Below are positions 49,609 through 62,520 of a stretch of DNA of 64,000 nt, one piece after another. A model generated the notes under the pieces. The model made no database searches and was not told the DNA's origin. It saw only the letters and a list, made by a program, of their open reading frames with translations. This DNA is from Pachypanchax playfairii. Taxonomy: Eukaryota > Chordata > Actinopteri > Cyprinodontiformes > Aplocheilidae. A program made the translations under genes and the position numbers. The stretch is from contig SSNP01000015.1 in the NCBI GenBank assembly GCA_006937955.1, forward strand, positions 1,849,216 to 1,913,215, read 5' to 3'. Numbering within the stretch: the first letter of the stretch is position 1; every line of letters begins with the position of its first letter.

Positions 49609-52600
49609 TCAGTCCGACCACTCGTTATCATCAAGCTCAGAGTCGTCCTCAGAGTCACTGTATTCAACTGCGATGCGTCTCGACAGGATTGTGGCCACGT
49701 CGTTTCCCACAGGCTCCCGCTTGCTCTGCTGCTCCTGTTGTTCCTGGACTTTCTTCAGCTGGATGCCTAATATTGGGGTAATTGAAATTAGTTGATATTA
49801 TTTAATTAGCACGTAGCTATTGCATATTGCAGGCAAACAAACAAGTTCAAAAAGCCTAAATCACCCATGCGAATGGCAGATAGCAGGTCACTTCTTGCAT
49901 CCCTCACAGGTTTTGATTCTGCTCTGCTGCCCTCGGGGAGTCCTGGCAGATGTAAGGCTGCAGCTGGAGGAGGGAGAGGTGGAGGCGGAAGACCTGGGGG
50001 GGGTGGGACCATGCGAGGCCCAGGAGGAGGTGCCGGCGGGAGTGGGAAGCTGGGGCCAGCATGCGGAACTCCATTATTATATGGCACAGCTGAACCCAGA
50101 GGAAAACCAAATGCTGTCTGAGATGAAGGAATGGGTGGACCTGAAGCAGGAGGCGGAGGAACTGAGCTGTTCGACCATGAAAAAAGAATCAGAATCACTT
50201 TTGAATATTGCTATAATCTTCTTTTCATTGTAAATCACATACTTGCAGTTGCCAGGCGGACGTACTGAACCACTTATTTTGTTGGCAACATGAGGCTCCG
50301 CCATGGAGTAGGTCACTCTCTTGTAGTTGACATCAATGCTATGGTATTCATGCTCCACAGGCGGGGAGGGATGGGCATTTCCAGAGATGTGATCATGGGA
50401 CTTGATATAGTTACAAGCAGTCTGAACAGGTACTGGAGGGATTGGATAGTCCAGAAGGTCAGGCCTGGATAAACAGCAACAAACAGGGAGATTATGATGC
50501 AGATGTATCCGCATATCCAGATGGTACTATTTTTTTCTTTATTACAAAATCACAGAAAAAGCTTAATCCAGTACAGATCACAAATATATATCCATCCATG
50601 TGAAATGTAGTGTTGTTACAAAGCATTTATTGTTTTTAGTTGTTTTACTATCTTTTGCTGTGAATGTATACAAACATTTTTAATCATGAAAAAAAAAAAC
50701 TTGAACTCAGAAATATTCATAGTCAAACTGTTATAGAACCTCCTTAGCAGCATTTATAAGACCCAGATCCGGTATGTCTCAACAATTAATAAAATATTTA
50801 TGAGAAACATCAACCTGAGTAGCAAACAACATTTTTAAAAACAGTTAGAATAAGAATTTACACAATGATTATAGAAAATTTAAGTCCTGCTCCTCCGTGC
50901 AAACAAATGGGACACTGACCTGATTAAAAAAGTACAAAAAAATGCTAATATATTTATTTTCTAACATATTTATTTGTGAGTAGGTGAGATTTTTAGCCCC
51001 ACATTTCCAGACTCTGGCTCCAAACATAACTTAACATATACTGTTTATTGGTAATAAAAATACCAGCATCCCAAAGAGGGTGAGTTCAGTAGAAAATCTC
51101 TGTCTAAGACCAAAAACCCCTTCTTGAAATACTTCAGAAACAGTGTATTTCTGATTAAAAACATCAAAATGTTCAGAGCGTTAAACAAACACGAAACTAG
51201 GCTCAACCCCAGCAATGATTATGGCATTGTATTAAAACAAACAGGACTATTATTTTGAAATTACCACATGGGTTCAAAGTGAAAACTGGCCTGCTGTGTG
51301 ATGAATTAAAATGTGAACATCTGTGAGAGCACTCTTAGTTTTAACAATACAGTATTAAACCTCTTGCTCTGTGATAAAGCCAAACCACATTCTGCATGTA
51401 TTAACAACAGCAGGGCTTCATAATAAGAGGCAAGGTGCTAAAACTAACTGCTGCTCCGAGCTGCCGCCTATGAGAAATGGAACAATAACAGCCAAAAGTG
51501 TGAACTGAAACCAAACAACGAGATATATTCGATTCCCTAAATGCTTTCAAAAGACAAATAAAGCACTCTGACCGGCCATCTGGAGAGAGCGAGCCCTCTG
51601 ATGACGCTCCTCGCCGAAGAGTTTGTGGATGACGATGATCTGGACGAAACTCTTTATCGAAAGCCATCATGTTCCACTCCTGTCTACGATTACGAGCCTT
51701 TCTCACCTTCTTCACCTCGCGCTGAAGAGTGCTGCTCTCCATGCATCGCTTCTGTTCCTGCAGGGAAGGGGATGAACAGGTGAAGAAGACCAAAGGGTCA
51801 GTTACTGAGTGAGTAAATACACAAAAAGAGCAGTGAAGCAGCTTGAGTGTTCACCCTTTGCCTCCTCCGTTCTTTCCTCTTGTCCTCAGTGTCCTGAAGC
51901 ATCTTCTCTTTCCACAAATCAAAAAAGTAGGACGGGTCGGAGTAGAACTTCATTGCATCTGCGGAATCTTCTCTGTATTATACATATAATAAAAAAAGAC
52001 TGTTGGCAACATGGTAAAGTAACAGCAAAGATAATCTAAGATGATGTTTGACTTAGAGTAGATGTTGAACCTGTAAGAAGTGAGGGTGCTGAGAGGAGGA
52101 GCCTTATCACAGCTGCTGTACATTTCAACCACAGAATCAGGAGCACTGCCTTTGGACAAAACCTGCTGATTCTGGACAGTTGAGCTCCTGAAGGCCTTCC
52201 TCATGTGTATGTCCTGGAGAGACACTGTCAAACAGCAAAACAAGGGATACACATTTGTACACAACACAGCACAGAGAATTAAAGGGTTTCTGGTGAACTG
52301 ACCTTCTTCCACACTGGAGTCCAGTTGGGTGACTTTGACAGCCAAGTGGTCAATGCGTTCCTGGAGTGAGTTCGCACGCACGTAAAATGTGTTGGCTTCA
52401 TTAAAAAGCTCCCCAAACACATTTTCAGCTTGTTTACCTGCAACCAGAACCAATTTGTTTGTTTGTTTGTTTGTTTGTCTACCTACCCTACTCATCCATC
52501 CATTCTTCCATCCATCCATCCATCCATCCATCCATCCATCCATCCATCCATCCATCCATCCATCCATCCATCCATCCATCCATCCATCCATCCATCCATC

Positions 52601-55020
52601 CATCCATCCGTAGACTGACCAAAAGGAGAAAGGAGGGAGAAAGAAAATGAGCAAAGATTGACAGATCCTGTTGGTAAAGAAAACAGGAAGCTTGTTTCAT
52701 ATTGCAGAAAATGCAGGTATTGTTGCCCTGACACAGACTTATTTTCGACACTGGATTACAGCTCCAGATTATCCTTCAGTATTAAGGGTTTCTCATGTTT
52801 TGGGGGGACCAACATGTCATACAAAAAATGCATCGTTTTAAAGCACCTCAAACCAAACTAATACAACATTTTGACATTGGTAGCAGTGGCAAAGATTTAT
52901 TATTATTCCAAGTATTTTTACTTATTAGTGCAGGTAAAGTAACAACGATGCACTACAACATCACGGCCCCTGGCCATGATGTTAAACCAGATCAGATCCA
53001 ATAATGTGAAAGCTATCTATAGACTGCAAGTGTCTGGGTCTCCGCCCACCTACTCTTCATCTTATCTGCCTGTTTTATGAAGCTTTACGGTAAGCTCTAA
53101 GCTTCTGTTACTTCACTAAGTCCACACACACACACATACACATCAGAGAACCTACGGGCCAGATGTCCAGGGGATCATTTTCTCCCTTAAAACATAAGTG
53201 GAGGCTTTCTATCTCCAGAAAGTAGACCGAAATCAACATTTCATCCAAAAACACCCTGAATTATCTGAGTTCCTGTCAGATAGTTACAACACTGGGTAAT
53301 ACTGAATATGAAATTAGAAAAGCTTTGGATGCAGATCTGTGCTACTTATTTTTAGATGATCTTTCTCTCATTAAAAGGCTTGTTATGAGGTGTTCAGTGA
53401 TTACGACTGTCGGATGATTAAGAGATTATCAGCTGTCCTAATAATAAGTGGATGCAAATGTAAGTCAGTGTTTCATGATCAGATACTATCATTAAACCCT
53501 TCAATATTACAGGATTTTTATTTTATTTATTTTTATTTTACCCACATGTTAAGAAAGTAAGCAGTTAAAATAACAAACCAGCATTTATTTAATTCAATAT
53601 TTATAATTTCATGCAGAAAATAGTTTTATGTGTTTCATGATTTTTTTTTTAAAACCTTAACTAAAATAATAACACTAATTATTGCCACTCTTAGGATGTT
53701 TTTGATAAAAAAACCCATAAAAATCAGTGTAATATTTTCTACTGTTTTAGTCTGTATTTTAAATGGTTCTTATTACTAAAAGCCCATTTGGGGACATGGA
53801 CTGCTAATTAATCTAGATTTTAAATGTTTTAGCAAATGGTTTGTTAATCATTTATTAACACTTATTAATTTTCCTAAAAAATATATAAAATAATGAAATA
53901 GCGTGTGGTTGTATGACTCCAGCTCTTCTGGGATTGTGCAGAAACAAGCAGAAAGAATAAATGAGCAGAATTCTAAAGCTGTTGCATTTTACGTGCTGGG
54001 AATTTGACACGGCAGTTAACATTCTTTAAACCGTTTTATTTGAAGTGGCACAGAATTTGGGACATTTGTGAAAGAAATGAAAGGCAAGAAGCCGCTGACT
54101 TCAGGTACACTCAAAAAAGTGAATCAGGGCAGTTGTTGATTTGGCATAGTCAATTTATTTTCAAATAACATAAATAGGTGTTTTTTTAGTTTAAATGAAT
54201 CTTTTTAAGTAAACTTTATGAAGTTATGTCTCATTTTTTCCCTATATAATAAATATGTGTTGTATGAACACAATTTATTTAAAGGTGAAATATGGAAGGG
54301 TTGTAGAATAAAAATACACAATTTCCTTTAAAAATTATATTTGAAGTAAAGTATTATAAAATATTAATTTTGATGGGCACGACGTTGGCATTTTGTTTAC
54401 ACTGCCAATAGCTGGCAGAGCAGCGGGCACCATTTTGGGTTGCCTAATACTGTAAATAATCCGGCACAGTGAGGCTGGTACTGTTGAGTCTGCAGGTCAA
54501 GCAGCTGGTAGCCCCGGAGGCATGTGGTGATTATATACCTTATTTGCTTGCCATAGATGGTTTCCCATGTGACGAGCAAGTTCTGTGTTGAAAGTTTTAA
54601 TAGCGGCTATTAGCAGCTAGCTAACATGTAACTGCAGCATGTTGCTGAAGTGGATGAACGCTTCGGATATTGGGGAGGCAGATTGCCTCTTGTTCAGAGG
54701 ACAAGGGTTCAATCCCCAGTTAAGTGTTGAAATATTCTTGGGCAAGATATTAAATTATTCTTCTTGCTTTTAAGTTAACATGATTTAATTATGTTGAACC
54801 TGTTGACATAAATAAACTTTGTTAAGTCAATGAATCATTTTTTTGAGTGTAAAATAGACATGTGAACATACAATATGAGCAGCTTACTCAGACTGCTGAG
54901 CTGACGGATGATGCCAGACAGCGTGTTGTTGGTTACGCATTCCAATTCGCTGCCGATCCCGTCCGGCACGGTGTCATGGCACAGGTGCCGGGGTTCAATG
55001 TTTCTTTTGACCAGAGGCAT
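49609..55020 (-). CDS. wasf3: WASP family member 3 (WAVE3), Arp2/3 activator
   Basis: Eight minus-strand coding exons join in frame: 54888-55020, 52303-52437, 52071-52224, 51855-51972, 51573-51757, 50243-50464, 49865-50166, 49609-49766, giving 468 aa (human WASF3 about 502). The order is the WAVE homology domain (MPLVKRNIEPRHLC, GELFNEANTFYVRANSLQER), KFYSDPSYFFDLWKEKMLQD and the basic segment REVKKVRKARNRRQEWN. A Pro-rich region follows, then the WH2 motif (DARSDLLSAIRMGIQLKKV), the central ILSRRIAVEYSD and the acidic end DDNEWSD. The basic segment and ASSEGSLSPD are specific to WASF3 rather than WASF1 or WASF2. The protein works in the WAVE regulatory complex downstream of Rac and nucleates branched actin. 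An acceptor just before 55052 suggests further 5' non-coding exons to the right. Intron 1 holds a (CATC)n array and a MITE. Confidence 0.95.
52455..52480 (+). repeat. (TTTG)n microsatellite
   Basis: About six copies of GTTT directly after the acceptor of wasf3 exon 2 (on the opposite strand), close to the larger CATC array. Confidence 0.85.
52507..52612 (+). repeat. (CATC)n tetranucleotide array
   Basis: About 25 near-perfect CATC (ATCC) units in wasf3 intron 1, starting only about 70 bp from exon 2. Runs of Ile-His-Pro-Ser or Met-Asp-Gly-Trp in its translations are artefacts of the repeat. Confidence 0.95.
54106..54851. mobile_element. TA-flanked MITE in wasf3 intron 1
   Basis: The left end TAcactcaaaaaagtgaatca and the complement of the right end TAcactcaaaaaaatgattca are inverted repeats of about 20 bp flanked by TA, as in Tc1/mariner-like or related elements. 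The element is 746 bp and non-coding. Its right end lies 36 bp from the wasf3 exon-1 donor. Near 54705 it holds agggttcaatccccag, which resembles a tRNA B box. Confidence 0.75.
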
Positions 55021-55052
55021 AACCCTTCCTCACATCTCGACCACAGCACCTA

Positions 55053-56505
55053 TCAGGACACACACACATCAGAGAAGAAGAAATATTACCCGGGATCTTT
55101 AAACATTAAAATTTTCTTGATTGTTTGGTTTAACTGTTAAATGAGTAAATAAAATCAAAGCAAACAATTTAACTGCATTTGTTGTGGTTCAAATTTGACA
55201 CATTTTGTGGTATTTTCCTGTTTATCACCACCTGTTAAAGTGCTGCACCTATCAGGTCTCTGTTTAAAAACTTTATGTGCTTCTTTATCAGCACAATGAT
55301 GCTGAAAAATGAAGAGTGAAAACAACAGATGCGGCAGATTTTTCAGCACATTCGTAATTTAATTTACACATCTTTATTAACTGGAGTTGAAAACCATAAT
55401 TCTGTGTGAATACACGCTGAGGGCGAACCAGTTCACCAATAACAGTATTACCAAAATTGCTGACAACACTTGAGATTTTTTTATTTTCACAGCACTCTGA
55501 CAATATGAAAACAAAATTACACATTTGAAGCTTGTTGCAGCGTTTCTGATAGTGGGAGCAGGAATTTGGAGCTCTAAAACCAAAATGAAGTTTAGATTTT
55601 AGCACTTTTAAAACAACATGATCTGTGACTTTAAAACTTTAAAGCACAGTCAGGTTTTACTTTGTACCCATTTACACACTGGTTTTTACTGCACCTTATG
55701 AAATAACCACTAAACTAAATGCTTATTTTAAATATATGATATGCATCTGCTCTTTTAATCATAAACTCTGTCCATGGAATTGATCTATCCATCTTCTTCC
55801 GCTTTATCCGGGGTCGCAATCCGGATATGGAATTGATTAAATTTTTTTAAAAACTGAAATAAGTTATTTGAGTAATCAACGTCAGCTCTGCCTGAGAATA
55901 TCAAATAAGCTTTACATGAGATATTTTTAATGACACTGCTTTAAGGACTGGATCCACATACTGTGAACTTTGACTAAATAAAAGTAAAGAAGACAGAGCA
56001 AGCTTCTTCTCTTTCTTCCGTCGTTCAGAAGTAACACTTTAAACATGCAGCAGCAGGGGAAGAACTATGTCAATCAACAGCAGTCAACAAAAATTGGGGT
56101 TTATTTTCATTTTTTAAATGAAAACTGACCAATTATTTACATGAAGGAGGCGGTACTTAAGACTTAAGCCAGCCACTAGGGGGCGATCATTTTGTTTCAG
56201 CTTCAACTTCCGGGTTCCAGTCAATGTCTAGTAATTACTGTAATTGTATGGTTGATGACTTTAATCATCAGCTATTTATTGTGGTTGTAATATAGATGCA
56301 AACTAACTTCATCTTAACTGTATAGCTGCACACAATGTTACATAGGCTGACATACTGGTCTTAAATGACATAAGTAAGGGAAATTATTATTATTTGCAGT
56401 CAAATTAATTAGAATTTGTTGCATGTTAGAAACTAAATGAACACCTGTTCAGCATATAAATGTTGTCAGAGGCTTAAAGTATAAAGACTGATATTGGAAA
56501 GTGTT
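55053..56505. other. Region upstream of the first wasf3 coding exon
   Basis: No coding exon seen. Short pieces of common repeats occur at about 55785-55825 (cttcttccgctttatccggg) and 56175-56215 (gccactagggggcgatcat). It is probably a wasf3 5' intron. Confidence 0.45.
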
Positions 56506-57060
56506 TTAAAGAGGCCATTTCACACACATTTCATGACTTTGTGGTTATTTCTTAACCTGTAATATGAAACATTTTATATCTAAAAAATGTTTGGAAACAC
56601 TGAACCGACCTTTCAATCTAACTGCGTCAAAATTCAGCTGCAACTCATTAATATCCATTATTTGAATTTGCTGGACTCAGATTGGCTAACAAACTAGCCT
56701 ATTAGAGCAAGGTATACTGTTTCCTGCCCTGCTGCACATGGCAACAGCACAAGTAGTCTCTTCCAGTTTGAAACGCCTTATGCTACAGCTTTTAGCCAGC
56801 AGCATGCTAGGCGTGGTTTCAACTGCGGGAGCTGATGAATACTAATGAACAAAGGAGTTGTGACGAAACAAGTACCGGCCATTCAAACTCGGGAGAACTC
56901 GGGTTTTATCGCCACCTGCGTTGTTTGAGAGATAAAAACTGAAAGAGAAGTTGCTGACCTGTTTTCACACCCACTATGAAGGTAAGAACACCTGTGGAGC
57001 TAAAATATTCAACAGAAACCTCAGAAAAAACGTTTTTAATAAATGGAATGGCCTCTTTAA
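56506..57060. mobile_element. TTAA-flanked MITE, free copy of the inner element at 31491-32060
   Basis: The ends are TTAAagaggccattt and its near complement (gaatggcctcTTTAA). The body matches about 31491-32060 over most of its length, for example attggctaacaaactagcct and ctagcagcatgctaggc-like blocks. It is 555 bp and non-coding, although it contains actatgaag/gtaagaac, which looks like an exon end with a splice donor. Confidence 0.8.
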
Positions 57061-58587
57061 GAAAAACAGCAATCTTCCTTTATTAAGCTGGTATTCCCAG
57101 TTCAACTCATCTTACTTTGTTTGTTATCAGGTGAAATTATTTGGATCATGCCAATTAATCTTAACTTTTTAAAAGTTATCCATCAGATTATTTGTTTTGT
57201 ATCACTCCTAAGTTTGGGGTTTTAGCGTTAGCTTATTAATAAACTAATTTATACTTGAATGCAGTCAAACCTCTAAGAGACGCCTGTTTATGATTTACAT
57301 AGGTCTGTTTCACTTTAAAGCCATTCATTATTTTAAATACACAGTTTTATTTGATATTTAGACACTTTTCAAATATGTAAATAAGTTTTACAAATGATTT
57401 CCTTAAACAGGTGTTACATAACAGAACTGCCTACCTGCGCTCCAGTGGAACAGTACGTTACCCTCTACACAGGTTCCTCTTTTTTCACATTAACAGACAA
57501 AAAATGAAAAAAAAAAGAAGAGCAGTCAGATTCTCCAGTGTGCAGAATAGCGACGGTCATCTCTGCAAAGTGCAGTTTACTCTGAAGACAAATCCCTGGT
57601 CCAAATCACAGCCTGAGCCATGAGGGGATTTAGCCTGCAGATTTACTCCTGTCATCCAATCACATGGCTGACTGTTTGACACCCAGTTTTATTTCAGGAT
57701 ATTATATTACTGGGTACTTATACGTAACAGAAATGTTTTCTCCTTTCTATGAATTCAATGGTAAATACATTATTTTGGAGGACGTGTCAAATTAATGTAG
57801 AATCTAAAGAATAATTGAAATGATCAGTCATAAAATTGTGCTCATTCATTACAATAATTAATATTTTTAACCAAGACATTTAAACTAATAAACATTTAAA
57901 TATCATTATGCAGCAAATAGAAACACAAACTGCAATTTTTGGAATAAATATAATTGTTGGGACATTAAAATTATGTTTTATTAATAATAACTAATACTAA
58001 GTGTAATGAATCTTTCCCTGAAAGCAGCTTAACTTCTCCCATGTGTTCCAGTATTTCCTCCTTTTTTAGCTATATGCCTACATGTATTTTCATGCAATCT
58101 TTTCTGTTTTTTACTGTTTATATTTTAGATCAACCACTTTTCATAAACAGATGTATGTGAGTCTAATCTGCTCTGTTGTCATCTCAGTGGGAGCGACCTG
58201 GATTAAGAAAGCAACGAGACAGTCACAGTTTGACCTGAAAATAAAACACTCAGTCACATAAATACTGTTCATAGATCTGACACAGAGTGGATTAAGGGAA
58301 GTAGAACTATGAACCTAAATTTGGGGGTTTACATCTTTGTGAACATCACTTCATGAAACAATAAGTCATTTTTTTACACAAAAACTACCCGATTCCCAGA
58401 AATCGTGTTCAATAACATAATCTGATTTGGTTTAGAATTGATTGTCTGATTTTTATGTGAGTGCCCAGTGTCGAGAGTCACCGTGATGGAGATTCTCTTG
58501 TATGCTGGATTTCCATTTCATCAATCCCACTGGAATAGTCAAGATTTTCAATCATCTTTTTAAGTAACTTCTTTATCATTTTCTGAA
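57061..58587. other. AT-rich spacer
   Basis: About 1.5 kb with no gene or clear repeat. Confidence 0.45.
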
Positions 58588-60640
58588 TACTACTACTACT
58601 ACTACTACTACTGTCATTTAGCAGACGCTTTTATCCAAAGCGACTTACATTGAGAGAACATACAAGCAAGAATTCAAAGAGAAGGAAAAAAATATAAGGA
58701 GGCGGACAGTTTGGAGTCCAGTTTAATTCCGACGCTGATACATCAAGTGTATCAGTACACTGTACATCAATTNNNNNNNNNNNNNNNNNNNNNNNNNNNN
58801 NNNNNNNNNNNNNNNNNNNNNNNNNNNNNNNNNNNNNNNNNNNNNNNNNNNNNNNNNNNNNNNNNNNNNNNNNNNNNNNNNNNNNNNNNNNNNNNNNNNN
58901 NNNNNNNNNNNNNNNNNNNNNNNNNNNNNNNNNNNNNNNNNNNNNNNNNNNNNNNNNNNNNNNNNNNNNNNNNNNNNNNNNNNNNNNNNNNNNNNNNNNN
59001 AAGACCAAACGTGCTGCTGCGTTCTGAATCATCTGCAGAGGTTTAACCGAGGACGCCGGAAGACCGGCCAGCAATGAGTTGCAGTAGTCGATCCTGGACA
59101 AGACCAGGGCCTGGACCAGAAGCTGTGTGGTGTGGTCTGTGAGGAAGGCTCTGATTTTCCTGATGTTGTAAAGCGCGAATCGACATGAGCGAGCTACGGA
59201 GTTAACCTGCTCTTTGAAGGACAGCTGGTTGTCCAGTATGACACCAAGGTTTCTGGCGGAGGTTTTGGGGAACAGCGTGATGGAGTCAAGCTGCACGCTT
59301 ATCTGAGGAGGTAAGGAGTTACTGGCAGGACAGACAATGAGGTCAGTTTTGGACAGATTAAGCTGAAGGTGGCGATCCCTCATCCACGCCGAGATATCTG
59401 AGAGGCAAGCAGATATCCGCACTGAGACGGATGTATCGTCTGGAGGGAACGAGAGGAGGAGCTGAGTGTCGTCAGCGTAGCAATGGTATGAGAAGCCATG
59501 GGAGCGAATGATCTCGCCTAATGAGGTGGTGTATAAAGAGAAGAGGAGAGGACCAAGGACCGAGCCCTGCGGGACACCCGTCGCCAGCTCATGCAGACTG
59601 GACATCTGTCCATGCCACGAGACTCTGAAAGATCTTTCCGCAAGGTACGAGGTGAACCACGAGAGGACCGGTCCCGAGATGCCAAGCTTAGATAGCGTCG
59701 AGAGGAGAACGAGGTGGTTGACGGTGTCAAAAGCAGCAGACAGGTCAAGGAGTACGAGTACTGAGGAGAGACCAGCCGATCTGGCAACCCGTAGTGACTC
59801 TGCAACTGAGAGAAGAGCGGTTTCAGTGGAATGGCCTCGCTTAAAGCCTGATTGATAAGGATCAAGTAGGTCGTTGTCGTGGAGGAACTGTGAGACTTGA
59901 GTGAAAACGGCTCGCTCTAGGATCTTGGACATGAACGGTAGGAGCGAGACTGGCCGGTAGTTTCCTACCTGGGCCGGGTCGAGCGACGGTTTTTTCAGCA
60001 GCGGAGTGACAGTGGCTTGCTTGAAAACTGAAGGAAAGATGCCAGTTTTCATGGAAGAGTTTATAATGTGGGTTATTGCAGGTTTGACAGCAGGAAGAAT
60101 GCTCAGCAGGATATCCGTAGGAATCGGATCCAGAGGACACGTGGTTGGATTAGATTCCACTACGAGTCGGGAGACTTCGTCCTCATTCAGTAAGCGGAAG
60201 GAGCAGAGCGATTGACCGGAGGAAGGATGGACCAGACTGGGATTGTCAGGCTCAGAAAACTGATTTTTAATGGAGGCGATTTTGTCGGTGAAGTAGGTGG
60301 CGAACATGTCTGCAGTCAGCCCGGTGGGTGGCTGAGCAGGTGGAGGACGGATAAGAGTATTGAATGTCTTGAACAGTTTTCCCATGCTAGGAGCATTTTG
60401 GATTTTGTTTTGATAAAAAGCTATCTTGGCAGCCTTTAAGCAGGATGTGAAGCTAGAGAGCATTTGCTGGTATTCGGACAAGTCAGAGAGATTTTTGGAT
60501 TTGCGCCATTTCCTTTCAGCTGCTCTCAGACCAGCTCTGTGATCCCTCAGAGTGTCTGTGAGCCACGGACTAGGACGCTGCCGGGCGGCCAGCTTTGACA
60601 CACGAGGGCAGACTTCGTCCAGAGAAGAAGCTAGTGAGGA
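58588..60640 (-). mobile_element. L2-type LINE, 5'-truncated, with an open reverse-transcriptase frame
   Basis: On the minus strand a frame runs from 60601 into an assembly gap without a stop. It contains the reverse-transcriptase blocks VGNYRPVSLLPFMSKILERA, LLDLSAAFDTVNH, TGVPQGSVLGPLLFSLY and the catalytic YADD (CYADDTQLLLSF). The endonuclease part is missing (5' truncation near 60640). The 3' tail gtcgctttggataaaagcg and tctgctaaatgac is the hallmark of fish L2 elements, and it ends in (AGT)n at 58588-58612. The undisturbed frame indicates a recent insertion. Confidence 0.9.
58773..59000. other. Assembly gap (228 N)
   Basis: A run of N inside the 3' part of the LINE. A true frame across it cannot be judged, and the gap length may be a scaffold estimate. 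Confidence 1.
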
Positions 60641-60880
60641 GAATAAATCTGTTTCATGTATTTAGTCAAAGAATTTCAACATGAAATGTTTTTTCTGACA
60701 CACATTTACTGCAAGTCAGAAAACTTTCTGATATTTTAACGGTTATGATTATAAGACATTGATACTTCCTCTAAAAACAAAAAAATTCAAAAGATTCATA
60801 ATCATTTGTAAAATTATCAGTCTATAATACAGTGCAAATGTTTGTTTTTTCTATATTATTGATAAAAATTTTGCTTTTAC

Positions 60881-61102
60881 TTTAAACATAAAAAGAATAC
60901 TGGAATGGGATTTTTAAGGCACATTAAAAGAGCTTGATTCTTCATTCTGTCTCGTCCATTTTTAAGGAAAATTTGAAAAGTTTAAAATGTTAAAGGTTTA
61001 ACCTGCTTTTAAAGTTACTTCCACCGTAAACACATCTGTATCATTTCTCTCTTTTTGACTGTTAAACTGAAAAACTGCCCAAACTACAAATTAGGCCTTT
61101 AA
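60881..61102 (+). repeat. 222-bp direct repeat, left copy
   Basis: From TTTAAacataaaaagaatac to taggccTTTAA. It is repeated at 62201-62422 with about four differences (for example cacatt/cccatt and agttactt/agtcactt). The two copies bracket the MITE at 61098-62205. Confidence 0.95.
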
Positions 61103-62205
61103 AGCTGGAGTGCGTAACTTTTACATGTCCGTGAATGTCCGTTTCAGCCAAGCCACTATCAGAGGAGATGACACAATGCAGATTAAGCCGATCGGCTCCT
61201 CAAACATCTCACGGTATTTTTCAATATATATAATTTTTACTTTGCGTGTCGACTTGCGACATTCCCGCGCTGTCGCACATGAAATTACGTCTTTTATGTC
61301 ACAACAAGAAAAATAATAGGAAATAGAACGCAGTGTCTCGTAGCAGCCGGCAGAACGTGAAGGTCGACATGGCGGAGAATCCAAATAAACAGCCGAGAGA
61401 CACTTATCGGGAAGTGGATCCTACCACGAAAAAAAAAAAAAATTCCTGCACGTTCGGCAGAGGGACTATTGGCTAAGAAGGAAAGTGACCGAAGGAGAAG
61501 GCAAACGCGAATTTGTATCGGCGTCGCTTTTCCTCTGTGGAGAGAAGAGATCTGGCTGATGTTCAGGGGTGCATAAGTGGTCCGCAGGTCCGCACACACT
61601 GTCAAAATATAAAATGCGCACCAGATGAAACCCAGAGCGCCGAAGTTCCAGCTGATCAGCTGATTCTGTCTCTATCTGTGTCAGTTTGTGTCTGTCAGTT
61701 TGTGTCTGTCAGTTTGCCAGTGTAACGGTTTTTCAGTCAGTCAGATCAGAGCAGCTGACTGCAGGATTCTGCATCGTGTCAAAACTGAAAAAATTCACTG
61801 AATAAGACAAATAGATCATTGTGGCCCCAACAGCTGACTAATAAATTTCAACACCAAACTGTTAAATGTAGATTAAAGTGAACAATCAAACCTGTAAACA
61901 ATCCAACCTGAACTCTGAAGGTTTTTTTTTTTTTTTTTTACCAGTATTTTTATATTTTACTGGTTTCTCTTGATTTTTTCAACAATGAAATGATATTTAT
62001 TGAAACAAATATAGAGCCAGGTAAAGTAAACAGACTGAATTTGAAGCTTGATTAAGACAGATACCGGTTGGAATAACAACGGCAGAGATAAAGCGGTGGC
62101 AGCTGGGCTTACGTCATATGGAAGCGCCAGCTTTATTGTTGTAATGACGCAAAAATTCCGCTAGGGGGCGACAGAAGTTACAGAAGTTACGCACTATGGC
62201 TTTAA
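61098..62205. mobile_element. MITE with TTTAA ends and internal coding remnant
   Basis: The left end is TTTAAagctggagtgcgtaac and the complement of the right end is TTTAAagccatagtgcgtaac. The 1.1-kb body contains ATGGCGGAG (61371) followed, with frame shifts, by KKESDRRRRQTRICIGVAF, a motif also seen in weaker form in the MITE at 30646-31163. There is no transposase. Confidence 0.8.
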
Positions 62206-62422
62206 ACATAAAAAGAATACTGGAATGGGATTTTTAAGGCCCATTAAAAGAGCTTGATTCTTCATTCTGTCTCGTCCATTTTTAAGGAAAATTTGAAAAG
62301 TTTAAAATGTTAAAGGTTTAACCTGCTTTTAAAGTCACTTCCACCGTAAACACATCTGTATCATTTCTCACTTTTTGACTGTTACACTGAAAAACTGCCC
62401 AAACTACAAATTAGGCCTTTAA
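62201..62422 (+). repeat. 222-bp direct repeat, right copy
   Basis: Second copy of 60881-61102, the same length and about 98% identical by eye. It ends 18 bp before the X-box at 62440. Confidence 0.95.
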
Positions 62423-62439
62423 TGCAGGAAAATGCTGCA

Positions 62440-62453
62440 GTTTCCATAGCAAC
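62440..62453 (+). promoter_or_regulatory. RFX-type X-box
   Basis: GTTTCCATAGCAAC fits the X-box consensus (two imperfect inverted half sites, GTnnCC and rGnAAC, with a 2-bp spacer) bound by RFX factors in ciliary-gene promoters. It lies 68 bp upstream of the ATG at 62521, the usual distance. Confidence 0.5.
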
Positions 62454-62520
62454 AGCTACAGTTAAAGTCTGATAGCTAACAGCCCACTTCAGGTGATTAC
62501 AAAACTGGAAAAGGAAAGAC

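Noticed and set aside
49820..50233. Plus-strand frames opposite the wasf3 proline-rich exon
   Set aside because: Gly-rich mirror of a Pro-rich coding exon; the minus strand has the conserved WASF sequence and splice sites.
52389..52751. Several open frames reading Ile-His-Pro-Ser or Met-Asp-Gly-Trp repeats
   Set aside because: They are translations of the (CATC)n array, not proteins.
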